From contig NW_019211456.1 of assembly GCF_002443255.2 (NCBI RefSeq), positions 39,129,042-39,193,041 of the forward strand: DNA of 64,000 bases, read 5' to 3'. Both the position numbers and the translations under genes were made by a program. The stretch comes from Varroa destructor. Its lineage: Eukaryota > Arthropoda > Arachnida > Mesostigmata > Varroidae. Under the pieces are notes generated by a model that was not told the origin of the DNA, did not search any database, and was given only the letters and a program-made list of their open reading frames with translations. Within the stretch, counting starts at the first letter, position 1. Each line of letters begins with the position of its first letter. Of the stretch, positions 37,548 through 50,575 are shown in pieces.

Positions 37548-39966
37548 TTTAGATAACAGAGCGAAACTGTGTCTACGTACCTGTGTATGTGCTTTTGCGT
37601 TCCAATAAAAACATTATGATAAACGTGTTACTATTGTTCGGATATAAACCACCAGTTAGCCAAACTCATGCTGAATAGTTGGTGGCTGGTTCGTGTTGTG
37701 AGATCATTTCTAGAAGACGCGGCGGGCAAATCGAAAAGGTCGGTTTTATTTATTTGTTGTATATTGTTATTGCTATTGCTGCTGCTGTTGCTGCTGCTAT
37801 GATTGTGATGCTTTTTGTTTTTATACTAAGTGGTAGAGACCGGTTCAGCTAATCAGAGATACAGAGTAGCTCGGTAGCATAGTGACGGCCGTAGTGAGGC
37901 CTCTCGGAGATGGTTATTTATTTAGCTGAAGATATCATTCCAAGAAGAAGTGAACAGGAAGAACGTATGAACACGCATCCAACGCACATGTTGCCATTGA
38001 TCCATATAGTAGACAGCGGTTGCAGGCCGGATCGTTTGGTGTTCCGTATTGTGTCAGTTTGTTGTAGGAGCAAAATTTCGGCTAGAGATTTTATTACCGA
38101 ACTACAGACAGATAAAAAATAATTTTACGCTTCCGGGCTACCGGATTGCTGCTAATGCCATTTGAATTGCATTGACGGTTACAAGAAGGATCATATGAGT
38201 TTCGTCACATACATAGGGTTCATGCTACATACTAAAGCAGAGTTTTACTAAATCTGAGGTTCTGCTAACGGTGGAAGCGGTTCATGGTCAAATTTATTAT
38301 GCAAGCACTGCGATGTAACAGCTCTTAGTAGACACTTGTTGTTTTGTATTTGATATTTACCTGGAAACCATACGTACGTTGCGATACTATAACTTTTTGC
38401 ATGAATTTCAGCGACGCTATGAGATGGCTTAAGCCTAACGTGACTTGGCTCACGGTCGATTTTTCCCGTTATATCTGTCGGCTACAGACACGTGCTATCA
38501 GCCGTTGTAAACAGCGCAGAAATAAAGGATATACTGCTTCATGATGAATCAACAAACTACTACTCAGCATAACGTTGACTATGGAGATATATTCTACATT
38601 AGTGGAGACCAGGACCTTCTCTATTCGCTATATCACGGGGATCTTTTATGTTCTGGATTATTTAGCCCCCAAAAATCGAGACCAAATCATAGATGAAGCA
38701 ACATGCCGACTATGAACTAGAACAGTATTCTTTACATGGCCCATATAGCGTTGCTTGGTTTTAAAATCTAGTGATCTCCATATTGCCCGTTAACTCAACG
38801 TAGACTTGAAGCTTAAGGAGACTTAAGTAGTAGAGTTGAAGCACACTTTGTGGTCTACCTGAGGCAACAGTAAGATCCAGCGAACAATTAGCATTGGTCC
38901 TCATTGTTCATAAGCCTAAGTGCAAAATACGCCTGTTACGTCGACTGTGTCCGCCCGTTTTAGCAACGATAAGCAGAGTTGCTCCCTACAGCTAGCTTCA
39001 TTTGCAATCTAATCATTGGGTAAGGGTCAGAAGGACGGGCGCGATGGCCTCTTTTTCCGCATTGCCAGTGTAATAGCGGACTACTAACAAATAAAAAGAG
39101 AGCGAAATCAGGCCTTGAGTAATTCTGTGTCGAGCTATGGGCCTAAAGTTTTAGACGTGTCTCTATTTGCCCCTTTTAGAAAATAATCAAAAGCGAATGG
39201 CCGTGTGCTCAGTGTAGATTGTCTTAAACAAATATCACCTTTGCTTTAGATTCGAGATTTAATAGTCGTGGATTGTGTATTCTTACATCTGCTTTCATCT
39301 TAGTACAATAACAGCATACTCACTAAACCGTGGTCTCCTTTTCGTCAAGAGCGTGGACTTCAAGTTGGAAATAAAAGCTGATATCTTATATTGTTCCCGC
39401 TTAACGTTTGCCAGTCACTTTTGTTGACCACGTGCGAGTCAAAGGAAAATGGACTATCAATAGATAATAGCATTCCAAAGATTTCCGTTAGCTTTTCTCA
39501 CTTAAGGTATATACACACACACAAACATTGCAGTGTGTATGCATGTGTCGGCGTATTCATAGAAGTGCTATAATTCGTAACAAATTAAGTAGTCGAACAT
39601 GTATCATCACAATACTAACAACGACCAACAAAAAAAAAGACGATGAAAATTAATGAAAACCAACGAATACAAATCATTTACGCGACATATTGATAGTAAT
39701 TTCTCTGCTTTTATTAAGAATGCTAGAAATACGAATACAGAGTTTCTGAATAATCTGAGTCACTATTGTGGCCGTCTCTTAGCGTCTAAAGCGATGGGGC
39801 TATGTGCAACCGGTTCGAGTCTCCTGAAGCACGTATATGGTATATAATTTATGTGCAAATGATTCATGTAAACTCGTATTCTATACTGGGAAAAGACGAA
39901 CGAATTGAAAAATAAAGCAAATTTGCTGCTGTTCTGTTTTTGTTTTTGTTGAACGGTATAGCAACG

Positions 39967-40202
39967 ATGTCTCTCCAGGCATCGCTGCTACCATCGGCAG
40001 GACAAACGCCTTCGTCGAGTGGCCGAGAGATCTACCGTAACGGCTGGTTGCGCTGCATCCCATATCTGCAAACGTCGGACCAACTGCCCAAATCGCACCT
40101 GGAAAATCTATTTGTTTCGTTCTGCGTTCATGATGATGACGGGCCCTGGTTAGAGTTCTACGACAATCGACACTGTTCAGCCGAACATAAGCCAGTGGCC
40201 AG
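39967..40202 (+). CDS. exon 1 of the PH-PDZ gene (start and first half of PH)
   Basis: Coding starts at the ATG 12 bases after the first possible acceptor (a T-rich tract then GGTATAG), so a 5' leader exon lies upstream. A longer reading without ATG is open further 5' but was not used. The exon ends CCAG followed by GTCAGT in phase 2 after EHKPVA. Confidence 0.8.
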
Positions 40203-43200
40203 GTCAGTATCGTACCGCAAAAGATGAAATTCATGTATACGGTATCCATGCACGTCCCACATTTTATTCTAGATCGCCACGTGCCTTATTTTGCTTCGAT
40301 TTATTGCTGACCATTTTGCGCACCATAGGCCACATAGATATTATGGCAACAGCCTAGAAGATCCCTTATGCACGCTTTCATATTTATTAGACAAGATGAA
40401 ATAGAATCGTACTGTATATAATGCTGATTAGTTTTCCAGGATGTGTTCATTGGGACAAAGTATTAGCCATGGACTACAAAGCGGATCATACTACGATACA
40501 AGTCGATGACAGATGGGTCCGATACGACCAAATGCCTTGACCCTTTGGCTAGCAACGTATTCGGACAGCCTTTTCCTATGGTGATTCATAGTAGATCAAC
40601 ATAGAATAAACGGGCACTCCGTTTAGACGTTGTTAGTTTTATCGTCTCGACAATTGTCGATGTGTTGCGGCTGATACACTAGTACTTAGCTCTAGTCGCC
40701 CCTTAGCCTGCGGTGCATTTTGCAGCCATAGCAACCAGCATTCAAATTAGCGCCACGCTGTTCTGCAATATAATCCATGTAGATGAGGTCATTGTCTTCG
40801 AGTGTAACGACTATTACCTACTTGACGCATTTCGAAATCGTCGCCTTTTCTCTCCCGAGAAAAAAGTGGAGTTCCTCTGCTCAGAACCGATGAATCATAT
40901 GTTTTTTAGCGCTGTTTGTTACGCCGCGCAGAGAAGTGTATGTTTATTTTGCTCTAGGATCAATGAACACACATAACAAATAGCAGCCTCTATCCAAAAA
41001 CGGAGTGCCGTTATTTCTTCGACTTCACTACAACGAAACGGTATTCATCAATGGACGTAACGCGCAAAGCAATCGCTATTGCGTGCCCGAGTTGAGGATG
41101 TCATTGATTACAGTGGGCGGTGAAGCGTAGTCTGGAAAACACGGATGACAAAAGACGCTCATTCTAATGCCTGACACACGTTAGCTAATCTCTGCGGTCT
41201 ATACGAACTCATTTTAGCTAATAGCATCCTACAGTTATTGGCAAAGTTTTTTTTGATAAATATCGCAATAAGCGGGCTCCGTCGGAAGAGCTCAAGACAG
41301 CTTGGTCTTTAGACCTGTTCCTATGCCCTAACACATTCGGACATCATAGCAACTGCCTTGGTAATAATCAACTAGCCTATTAGGTCAGGTTTCCTGACTT
41401 CTACTGCGTCCAGTGTGTCAGCTGATTAATCGCAATATTGGTAACTGACACCTTGACAAAATGTTTGTCCATTGCGGAGCTTCGCAATATATAAGAAGTA
41501 TCCACATATGGAGAAAGAGTACAGATGTACTATACATTTGTTAGACATACTCAGCCAATTTAGGAGTTCATGATGATATATATCGTGAGTTTGTATATGT
41601 TGACGAAGAACGATTAATTACAGATTCTCATTGAATGAATGTTTGCACATCTCACCACGGCTCGTCTGTCAAGAGGAGGATTGCTTCGAGTTTGCAGTTA
41701 CGTTGAAAGATAAAGTATTGAGGTTAGTTGGAATATTTTTGAAGATGGGTCGTTTTCGTATGAATACGCACAGCCAGTCACTGCTGATCGCAAATGAGAT
41801 ACAAAACAAGACGATAGATACTATAAGTAGGCTTTAATTAGATCCACCACTAAACTGGTCTTTGAGGTCGCTGAATTATTCATTAGTGGTTAAAGAGTCG
41901 GATATGACTCATGCAGTTCATTGGGTCCGCTTGTCGAAGATCATACACCCAAAAGAACAAAATACTCCATAACATTAGTAAGCTGACGAATGTTCCTAAT
42001 TACGTAAATACACTAAAATCACAACCATTAATTTTCGTAAAAGGTGAAGCGAAACAAATGTATCTTGTATAGTGGAGAAAAATTGCATAGAACTTAAACA
42101 TATCATACATTTTCATTGTACGGAGATGACTATTAGATCGTTTTTTGCTCTATGTCGTGGCTGAACGCGTCTGTTGTTATACAATATACGCTATTAATCG
42201 TGGAAACAGAACGTCATAGATATTCCCTCCTACATTGCCTTTGCATTGATTGGCGGTACGAGTTATAGTAAACAGGAACACTATGACACGTATTGTTGCC
42301 GCCATACAAACAGTTGACGCGCCTTCGTATCTCTTGCTTCTTCTTTGTATGTTTATGCATCTGCCTGATATTTAGCTAGCTGCCGGATGGAAGGCAATGG
42401 CCAGTGTTTCCAGTATTGCTAATGCTATATAACGTCACACTGATGCGGCTGTTGCAGTAGGTAACAGTTTATGTTGATCAATTTGTTCCTTTCTGTCGGG
42501 AAACAAAATGGAGGCCAAGTGGGGTGGAAGGAAGTCACAATCATTCATCATAAATACAAGTGACCCTTTTCCATTGGATAGACAGTTGTGCCAAAACTAT
42601 AGCTAAGTAGAAGATTAAAAAAGCTTCTTTGCATATGGTTGTTCCGCGGCTATAAAAAAAATGCTTGCCATAGCGTTGATATGACCGCCAATGTCGTGAT
42701 GGTTTGTTAATATAACGAATATACTAGGGCCACTAGTAAGTAAGGAACTTCTACAAGGAGTTTAAGTATTCACTGTGCGATTTGTATGCCATGCCTATGT
42801 GTTATAACGTTTTAGGTCATGTAATTGTCAACGTTTCGTCGATAAGCTGAATCTCACAACAGTTATTAATATTATGAGTCGCTTACGATCGTCAATTCTA
42901 TCAGGTTCAGCCAAAAGTGTCATCTAGTAACCATCGCCAGTATGCTTTATGGGGCCCAATTAGCATCTGCTACAACATATTTAATAAGAGCAACGAATCA
43001 TTATGATTACAATATCTTCTACCGCGTATTTTTTCGTACGCTCAAAACGCATTTCATATTCTTTTTTTTCCTGATTTCACGTCCGGTGCTTAAAGCGTTA
43101 GGCGTTGCTTTGGACGTATGGCTCCCAGCATGAGATAAAGTGCTGTGTCTATACTAAGGTTCAGGCACACGATCATGAAATCTTCCTAAATTTAGCAGGC

Positions 43201-46200
43201 AAGCACGTTACCCTATACACTTGGAAGCTTTTGAAGCGATCATTTCGTCTTTCTTTTTTTGTTCGTTCAAACGTCTCAACCAATTCTCATCTTCGTAGAC
43301 CAATTTCATTTTCTCAACAGATTAGCGACTGAGAGTCGCGAGTTGACATTGGACTGGGTAGCCACACTCACGGAGAAGCTCAGGGAGAGAGGTGTATTCC
43401 GACCAAAGGAAAACGAATATACTACTGAACCGTACAAAGCCATCCCTGTAGCGGGTGTCAGCACAAACAGCATAAATGCCGGCCACACGATTGGCGGCGC
43501 CAACACTGGATCGCAGTTAGGTCCTAACAACGTTGTTCTACTTCCACCGGCGCACCCCCGAAGAAATATGCCCTTACCCCCACCGCCTACGGAAGAACCC
43601 AATGACAGGTTATTTGGCAACGGAGGTGTCCGACGAGGAGGGGATGCTCGTAGCAGTAGTACGTCAGCCGGGTCCGGCTATAGGCCACCGTCAGAAGCCG
43701 AAATGCAGGTACGTCTGAATATACGTATACAGTACTGATCCCATACAAAAACATTACTAATTACCTACAATAATCAATGGCCGAACTAAATAATACATTA
43801 ACTACGACCTCGAGTTATAATATACATCTCACACTGCCCCATGATTTGAATCGGCGCAATGCTGAGGCATCTCTTGTTATATACTGTACTGTACAACTGA
43901 GAGTATGCGGGAATATTACAAAGAAACAACATATTTCACAGCTCCTAAAAAGAGGGAAACACTTTTTAAACAAAAACACAATTATTAAGCGAGCGTTCGC
44001 GTCTACGGCCAGTCGCTTTCCAGTCCGCATTGAGCTACATTTCCAGTGGTCCGACATCATCGACGTGCCCTAATTCTCTCAATATAGCTTGCTTTCAACT
44101 TAGCTCATTTATTGTTTCCAAGCTTATTTTGACTGACTATTCAAAGATACGTACGCGTTCTGCAAAACCAGAATATTGATTATAGACTTTAACGAACGGG
44201 CCGGTACAGCGGGGCAAACTGCTTGACGCTTATTAGCGTCAATCGGCCGTAGCGACACATAAAAGTAAATGTATATGGCATTTGAATAATTTTTTTTTGT
44301 TCATGAAAGCTAACAGTATATCGTATATGGTACTATTTTTTTGGTAAAAATCTAAATTGTTAGATTACTCAATATTAGTTAGACGGCAACTCGGAGTCAG
44401 TATCGTTATCGTTGTATCTGCACTTGGTTATGCTAGTAACAAAAATTATTGTTGCCTCTTATCGTTATGAGGGTAACGTTTATATAACATATTTAACATC
44501 TAAACGTTAAATATTTTAAGCTTTTGTCGGAGGTCGAACGAAACGGGGTCTGTTATAGTGCTATCAGGATGCTTTGTGAGCGTTTGTTTTCCTGGTGTAA
44601 AAACGGCATCGATCTGACTCTGTTTTCTTATTGTTTGCCTTTATCTGTAAAGGTTTTTCGAGTATGGAAAAATACGAAAAAATTCAGAACATTTTCCCAA
44701 ACGTCTCAATAAAAAGCCATTCTAACGATTATGGCTGTGATCAGGTGAAAAGGAATATTATTTGTTAGGTTCAACACCGATAGACGTCTGCCGACACTAA
44801 CTGCTTCTTTGATTTCACAGACAACAATATAAAATGGGGAACTGTGTTGTGAGTTGATGTGAGATAGGGTGATTCATTTAGCTAATGGATGTCTCCTTCA
44901 CCGACCTTAGTCTCCCGCATCGTCGGATTATTGGTATGGGCATCGTGAAGCCAACTGGTCACAGAGCGATATGGGACCATTCCATTTGATAGAATAAATG
45001 GAATGGTCCCAGCGTTCGACCTCTACAAGGGGACCCCATCAAATATTTAGCATTTCTTTAAGACGCATAACGATAGGGGGCAACGCGTAATCCGGGTGAC
45101 TGACTTGTTGCTGTTGGCCATCTATTTTTCGCATTTGATCAAATGCTTGTTGAGCTATAGAAAAGCTAAATAACTCGGCTCGTTTTCCTGACATAGTTTC
45201 GCCGGACTCAGAGCTACGTTCTCTAAAAGTGTCATCTAAAAGCCACTATATTGAGCTTTATCACATGACTGCCAGCTTATGTGAGTCATCATATCGTACC
45301 TATAACGTAAGATATCGTATGTTCCTGACTGTCGTTATTACAAACCAGATGCCACATATCGTGACCTTTGAAAGAGGGATCGTATTATAGCGCATCGTCA
45401 AAGCTAAACAATATTGTCAATAACTGCTTGCATAATTACAGTCGTCATAAATAATATTTTATATAAAAATTGTACCATTTTGTATCATAGCTACACAGGC
45501 TACAGTGTCGTTAAGCTGGCTTTGGTAAGCAATGTGCACAACCCTGCAATTAAAATGTCTCCGTTTCATACACAATTTACCGTCACTAATCGAACAAAGC
45601 GTAAGTCCTAAACGTATCATGATTATAATTGTGGTTCATAAGAATGAATGATTCAATTGATTATCTTCACACTGTGCAGTAAGTTCTGCAGATTCTGTGG
45701 TGCATGAATCATAATCAACTTAGCATGAGACGTCATCTTCCGTTGCAAAGATCATTCTTTCTTTCCCCGGAAGACCAATACTTCACTATAATTTTGTTGA
45801 AGCACCGGCCTCAAGCAAACGACAAAGTCGTTAGTAGCCCGGGTAGTCCCGCCTTTATGTCAGTTCTTTTTAGGCCACACAACGAAGGATCCTTTACAGT
45901 ACATTCTGTTCCCTATAATATGATATGGTGGAGTGATGTTTTTTTACCTGTCATAATAAGTGGTCGAGCAGAGAGCCATAAGAACAATGTCGTCGTTTAT
46001 TGCTGATAACATTGACATCACTGTGTCTATGAGGACTACTAAGGGGCTTGTATGTATAGAGCTTAGTTTTGCATTGTAAGACGCATTTGTTGACTGTTTT
46101 TTGCATGCAAAATCCACTGTAAGCTGTAATGAATAATGGGGTCATGATACACAGCAGGTAATTCTCATGACATTTAGCTGCTTTATATATATATGTATAT

Positions 46201-49200
46201 ATATATATATATATATATAGTTTTTTCGGAGTTTTTTTTATATGTTTACTATTTCAAAAAAACTACATTTATATGTTTCCAATTAAGGTAGATTCCTTGG
46301 GATACTAGGAAATCGCAATTCCGTTCATATCTAAACCAAACTTGCTCATAAGGAGTGAATAGTTACGTACGCGTGTGCGTTTATGAGAAACATTTCTGTA
46401 GGCTCTGTAGGGCTTTCTGTAGGGACTCTGTAGGCTGCCTATTCTCTGTACCGGAATACCCCTTAACTCTATCGACGCGTCTAATTATGGGCGATGTAGA
46501 AGGCCTGAGCAGAATTAAAAAACGATGCGTAAAGCCATACAACCTTTCGGGAGCTCACTGTCGAAAGTATTCAGTTTTGCAGCGTACTAGGTTAGTTAGA
46601 CTCGAAGTGACTATTTTTAAGATCAAAAAAATTATGCACAAAATAAGCATAAACAAGTAGTTTTGTCAATTCACTTTCTCATTAGCGAGTGTCTGGCTTC
46701 GGAAGAACTCGAAAAGGCCCGATGAAAGGGTCTTACCTGAGCTGCTACTCACTGAGATCATGCCTATTTTTCTTTTACGCGACTGGCATCCCCCTTGGTC
46801 ATCTTGTAATCAATTCACTCCCTCAGATATGCCCCAAGGCCGCGAAGCCTGACCCGCCTTCTCTTCCCTTTCCAGGGCTACTGAATGGCTTTAATCGGGG
46901 CGGTGACTACACTGAGTACAATGTGCGTTGTGCTGTCACTTGCTGCCCGATGAGGTTACATCGCTCGCCGGAGAAAAATCCAATGTACGAGGTGTCTCAT
47001 CTACTGTGGCTGTGCATAATGTAATTCTACTATATTAACGTGGAAGGCCTTTTCCGATGCCATGATATCGTATTGAAAAGAAACCACTCATGTCTTCATT
47101 AAGTTGGTACTCCTCCAAATACAAATAAGTGTACTGCACCACTAAAACTATAAGTGAAGGTGACCCTGTGTTCATCACATCGAGTCGACCTTAAAGAAGT
47201 TTAGCGTGTTGAGGTGTTCTTCAAAACTCTTGCCCGAGCTAAAGAAATAGCCCCGCTGCAAGTGCCAACCCTGAAATAGGCGACACGTACGACAGTACAT
47301 ACGTATGTTGTAATCGTTATGCTGAAACTATGTTCACACACGTGCCGTTATGAGGTGACGCTATTGGATCGGTCTAAAGTTGTAAAGTCGGCGGGTCTGT
47401 GCGGACGCTTCGAAGACAAATCTTTTGCTAACACAGTTTATATCGTAGTTGAGATTTTTATGTTACTCTCTATTGCTAGCCGTGGGCGAATGTCTTGTGA
47501 ACATGCTCATAACGCTAATCAGCTATAAACCAATGGCGTATTGCTACGTACTCTTTTATCAGACTTTTGCCTCAGCTATCTCGCTATCGTACACAATGTT
47601 CGACAGATATTAGAGAAAATTGAAACGTAATTCGATTAAACGCCATCAGTTTCAGACTAATACAGATCAAAGGATAACGTTATACTTATTGCCTCGGACA
47701 TTCGTTATTTATCAAATACACTTTTATATAATTACGAATATTATTGAACGCTCAACTTGTATCATTTTACTATGTTCTTCGAACATTCCTTTGGCCTTCT
47801 TCTTGATTGCGATACACATATGAGATTTAAGTCCACAGCGCAATTTATCTCAATAGTTGCCCTCAAGCAATATTGATTCAACTTTGTCTACAAGGTGGCA
47901 TAATTAGCCTATCTCACTTGACTGTGATGCTAATCGAGTGTAATCCGGTCTATCCATATATGTACGTGATCGTTTGATTGCTTTGGTTAAAAACGCTTGC
48001 TTTATGCTTCTTTTTTTCAGTCAACTCTATTAAGCATGGTCGAGAGTAGTAGCCGATTTCTGCGTCAGGAGTCGTTGGAGAGTGATGCGTCATCGAACTC
48101 GAGTTGTGCCAGCTCTGGCGATCACGAAACTGCGCACGTTGGCGTAGCGACGCTTGCCACACCGTCTGGAACACCTCGAGATCCTACATCACCGTTGCCT
48201 GCGCCGCCTTCCCAAAACCAGCCGATTTATGAACCAATATTCCCTCTTGCTGATCGCCGCTTAGAACGAAATAATCATATCAGCCGGACTGAGTCAGCGC
48301 GAGTCGCCGGTCCACGCTATCGAATTGCATTCTTGGAAGATCGCAGCACGAAACGGCACTCGTACACGGGCATGGTCGGCTTTGAAGACGCGATCAATGG
48401 AAACAGCAACGGTATTAGCGGCGTTGCTAATACAATAGCAGAGAATAGGGCGGCACATGCACAGCTCATCCAGCACGACATGAGCACAGGCGAGCGAATT
48501 GACGGTGAGGGGCCTCCGGCAAGGGGCGATTTCTCAAGGCCGTTACATAATACAAACCCTCTCAGGAATATGTCAAGTTTGTCAGCAGCTGAACGCGTTA
48601 TGGCACAAGATACGCTTTACTCGGATCCTACCAGCGGTGGTGATGATGACGCAATGGTTGGTGTTGATCCAGTAACGAGTGCAGCCTCTACAAGCATAGT
48701 TCACCGGCCGTTGCCTAACTGTGATACAATGACACATCAACAAACTATCACCAAATGTCCGACGTCGTCACCCCTCGGCGATACCCCGGTACCCCCTGAG
48801 GTTCCAGCTAGAACGCGACACTCGATCGCTGAACCGAGGCCGCTCAGTCCGAAGCCTCCGCGGGCGGTTTTACGGCGAGAAGTCACTCAGGACAATATAC
48901 ACAGAACACTGGCAGCTACGCCACTAGATGACAGCGAAAGGCCCAATCAGGACAATAATAATCTATATAGACAAGCTCACCAGGCGCATGAAAGAGTCCA
49001 TGTCCGAAACAGTACAGTTGTACCTAGTCCGTCCCTCTCTGATACCTTAAACACGGCCACCCATGCCGAGGCTCCTCAGATTGGCGAGGGTCTATACGTA
49101 GAAATTAGCGAGACCAGCACAGGACAGGTCCCGCTGAGGGAAGCGCAAATCCTCAAATTACAAGAAGAGATGGCACACCAGGCAGGCATGCTTGTGAAGT

Positions 49201-50249
49201 TTGCAAAACGGGAACTTCAAGGCAGTCTGGCACTAGTTGACGTTGGAGGGGCAGTGTACATCGCTGGCTGGAATAAACCACAAATGAGGACATACTTGCA
49301 CATTGGCGATCGGCTGCTCAACATTTGTGGCAGGAGAGTTATTTGCGCGTCTGAAGCTCACAAAACGATCAAAAGTCTCGTTATCAACCAAATTGTTGAA
49401 CTCACCATCCAGCGAGTTCCTTATGGAAGGGCACTGGCGATGCGAAGAAGCTTTGATGGCGAGAACTTGGGACTTATTATGGAGAATGGCACGAATGAGA
49501 TCCATAGGGTGCTCGAGGGTGGCCTGGTTCACCGTAGTGGATTGCCTCTCATGGTAAGAACTGTATGAGAACATCTATGTACGCATTTGGAACATATTGA
49601 AGTAATCATGAAATCACTGTGTGAAGGTTTGTTGCGTAATGAATTAGAATCCCTATTGTACAAATTCAGTATTACCGTTCTCTACTTACTTACTTCGATC
49701 AGAGATCTGGCTAATGCCGTTTTCGATCTTCGCAAGAGGGTGTGATGAGCACTACAGCGTTCATGTATCGCCAGCTAAAACGTACGGATCAACGAAGACG
49801 TAGAAATCTAAAATCTCCAGCCATTCCTTTCGAAAGTAGTGTTACGACGAGTTGTAACTTAAATACGTACTGTAGTGCGCTGTAAATGTAGAAGGCACTG
49901 AAATGCGGAGGACTCGTACATTTTTGAGTGGAACTTTTCAGGTACAATGACAACCAAAGCATGGTGAACTAAACTTGAAACTTAAGCTACTTGCCTAGAT
50001 ACTTCTAAATATGAAAATGCGTTTCAGGTACCAACAGCTTTAGATGGTGGCATGACGTTGACGTCGTGGTGGATTACCGAGGTTAACCATCGACCGATCA
50101 GCCTGTTCTACAAAAATTTCGAAATTGAACCGCGTTTACGAGCCGTAGGCAAGGATATCTCCCTCGTTGTGCAACCGTCGGATTTCATTCGTGCGCTTAA
50201 AAAACAGCTCAAATCGATGTGGACATATAAAAGTTACATCGTACAATAG
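39967..50249 (+). CDS. PH domain plus tandem PDZ scaffold protein, five exons
   Basis: Exons 39967-40202, 41624-41722, 43321-43708, 48021-49553 and 50028-50249 join in phase (2, 2, 0, 0) to 2478 bases, 825 aa plus TAG. Residues about 22-135 form a PH domain: NGWLRC first strand, WLEFYDNR, FEFAVTLKDKVLRLATES strands, and a closing helix with the invariant Trp (LTLDWVATLTEKL, W124). Residues about 136-620 are disordered and Ser/Pro-rich, with a PLPPPPTEEP run and a PPEVPAR class II SH3 ligand near 499-505. PDZ1 spans about 632-710 (LVKFAKRELQGSLALVD, IGDRLLNICGR). PDZ2 spans about 713-815 (ENLGLIMENG as carboxylate-binding loop) and is split by the last intron. It probably binds phosphoinositide membranes and C-terminal peptide ligands. 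I cannot name the orthologue. Confidence 0.85.
41624..41722 (+). CDS. exon 2 of the PH-PDZ gene (middle PH strands)
   Basis: A 99-base exon after TTAATTACAG, ending TTGAG followed by GTTAGT. It restores an Arg codon at both junctions and supplies strands 5-7 of the PH domain (CFEFAVTLKDKVLR). It is too short to stand out by itself but is confirmed by exact phase fit and domain continuity. Confidence 0.85.
43321..43708 (+). CDS. exon 3 of the PH-PDZ gene (PH helix and linker)
   Basis: The acceptor is CATTTTCTCAACAG. The exon begins LATESRELTLDWVATLTEKL, the amphipathic C-terminal PH helix, then a Gly/Asn-rich linker and a proline run. It ends AEMQ with CAG followed by GTACGT in phase 0. Confidence 0.88.
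44972..45011. repeat. perfect inverted repeat, 16-base arms, 8-base loop
   Basis: Arms 44972-44987 (TGGGACCATTCCATTT) and 44996-45011 are exact reverse complements with GATAGAAT between, in intron 3 of the PH-PDZ gene. No flanking target duplication or transposon ends were seen. Confidence 0.9.
46181..46220. repeat. (AT)n microsatellite
   Basis: About 40 bases of alternating AT with one G interruption, in intron 3 of the PH-PDZ gene. Confidence 0.9.
46395..46434. repeat. four close copies of TCTGTAGG
   Basis: The eight-base word occurs at 46395, 46404, 46416 and 46427, in the long intron before the large exon of the PH-PDZ gene. A short degenerate tandem array. Confidence 0.8.
48021..49553 (+). 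CDS. exon 4 of the PH-PDZ gene (linker, PDZ1, start of PDZ2)
   Basis: The largest coding exon in the window, 511 codons, preceded by TTCTTTTTTTCAG and ended by ATG followed by GTAAGA. An internal ATG (48036) could start a shorter form. A short possible coiled segment (LREAQILKLQEEMAHQAG) lies just before PDZ1. PDZ2 starts within its last 120 bases. Confidence 0.93.
50028..50249 (+). CDS. exon 5 of the PH-PDZ gene (rest of PDZ2, C-terminus)
   Basis: The acceptor is ATGCGTTTCAG. It encodes the second half of PDZ2 (SWWITEVNHRPISLFYKN, then VGKDISLVVQPSDFIRALKK) and the tail YKSYIVQ before TAG 50247-50249. The first AATAAA downstream is at about 51276, roughly 1 kb past the stop. Confidence 0.9.
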   Translation, partial: VPTALDGGMTLTSWWITEVNHRPISLFYKNFEIEPRLRAVGKDISLVVQPSDFIRALKKQLKSMWTYKSYIVQ

Positions 50250-50552
50250 CAAACATGTTCATCATTTATATGTATCGTAATAGTATATCATCAAGTCTAT
50301 TCCCATCACACGACCCCGCAGAAGGATTCTGCTTGCTCTTTAATGGCAATTCGACTTAAAATGTAGAAGGAAAATGCGTTGGTGCTACGCTGAGCTGATT
50401 TTCATCTCGACCGATAATTAGCATCAATGAGAACAGAGACATGAAGTGTTACCTTATTTTATATACGACCCCAAAACTAATTAGGCGACTACATGCTTTT
50501 CGATTACTGACGGGTTTGTGCATGAATTTAATGCTATGATTGAGACTATAAG

Positions 50553-50575
50553 TTACTAACTAACTAACTAACTAA
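50553..50575. repeat. (ACTA)n short repeat
   Basis: Five tandem copies of a four-base unit about 300 bases after the PH-PDZ stop codon, so it may lie in the 3' UTR. Confidence 0.85.

Larger units (their letters stand above)
36750..39960. other. stretch without a firm gene; probable leader intron of the PH-PDZ gene
   Basis: AT-rich again after the GC-rich tract. It holds an A16 run near 37138, a GTT/GCT-rich low-complexity patch near 37745-37805 and one minus-strand open frame listed separately. No plus-strand coding exon with splice sites was found. Confidence 0.45.

Noticed and set aside
39790..39830. GGTTCGAGTCTCC resembling the T-loop of a tRNA gene
   Set aside because: The bases on either side do not pair as a T stem and no matching A box, anticodon arm or acceptor stem is found upstream.
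40713..40976. Plus-strand frame of 87 codons between exons 1 and 2 of the PH-PDZ gene, first tried as the middle PH exon
   Set aside because: It can be joined in phase at 40733, but its sequence does not give PH strands and it has no good donor. The 41624-41722 segment fits both phases and completes the domain.
43777..44073. Plus-strand frame of 98 codons directly after exon 3 of the PH-PDZ gene
   Set aside because: No splice site joins it and the minus strand is equally open. Likely chance in intron 3.
45704..46006. Plus-strand frame of 100 codons in the same intron
   Set aside because: Ordinary composition for random sequence, no acceptor or donor in phase, no domain.
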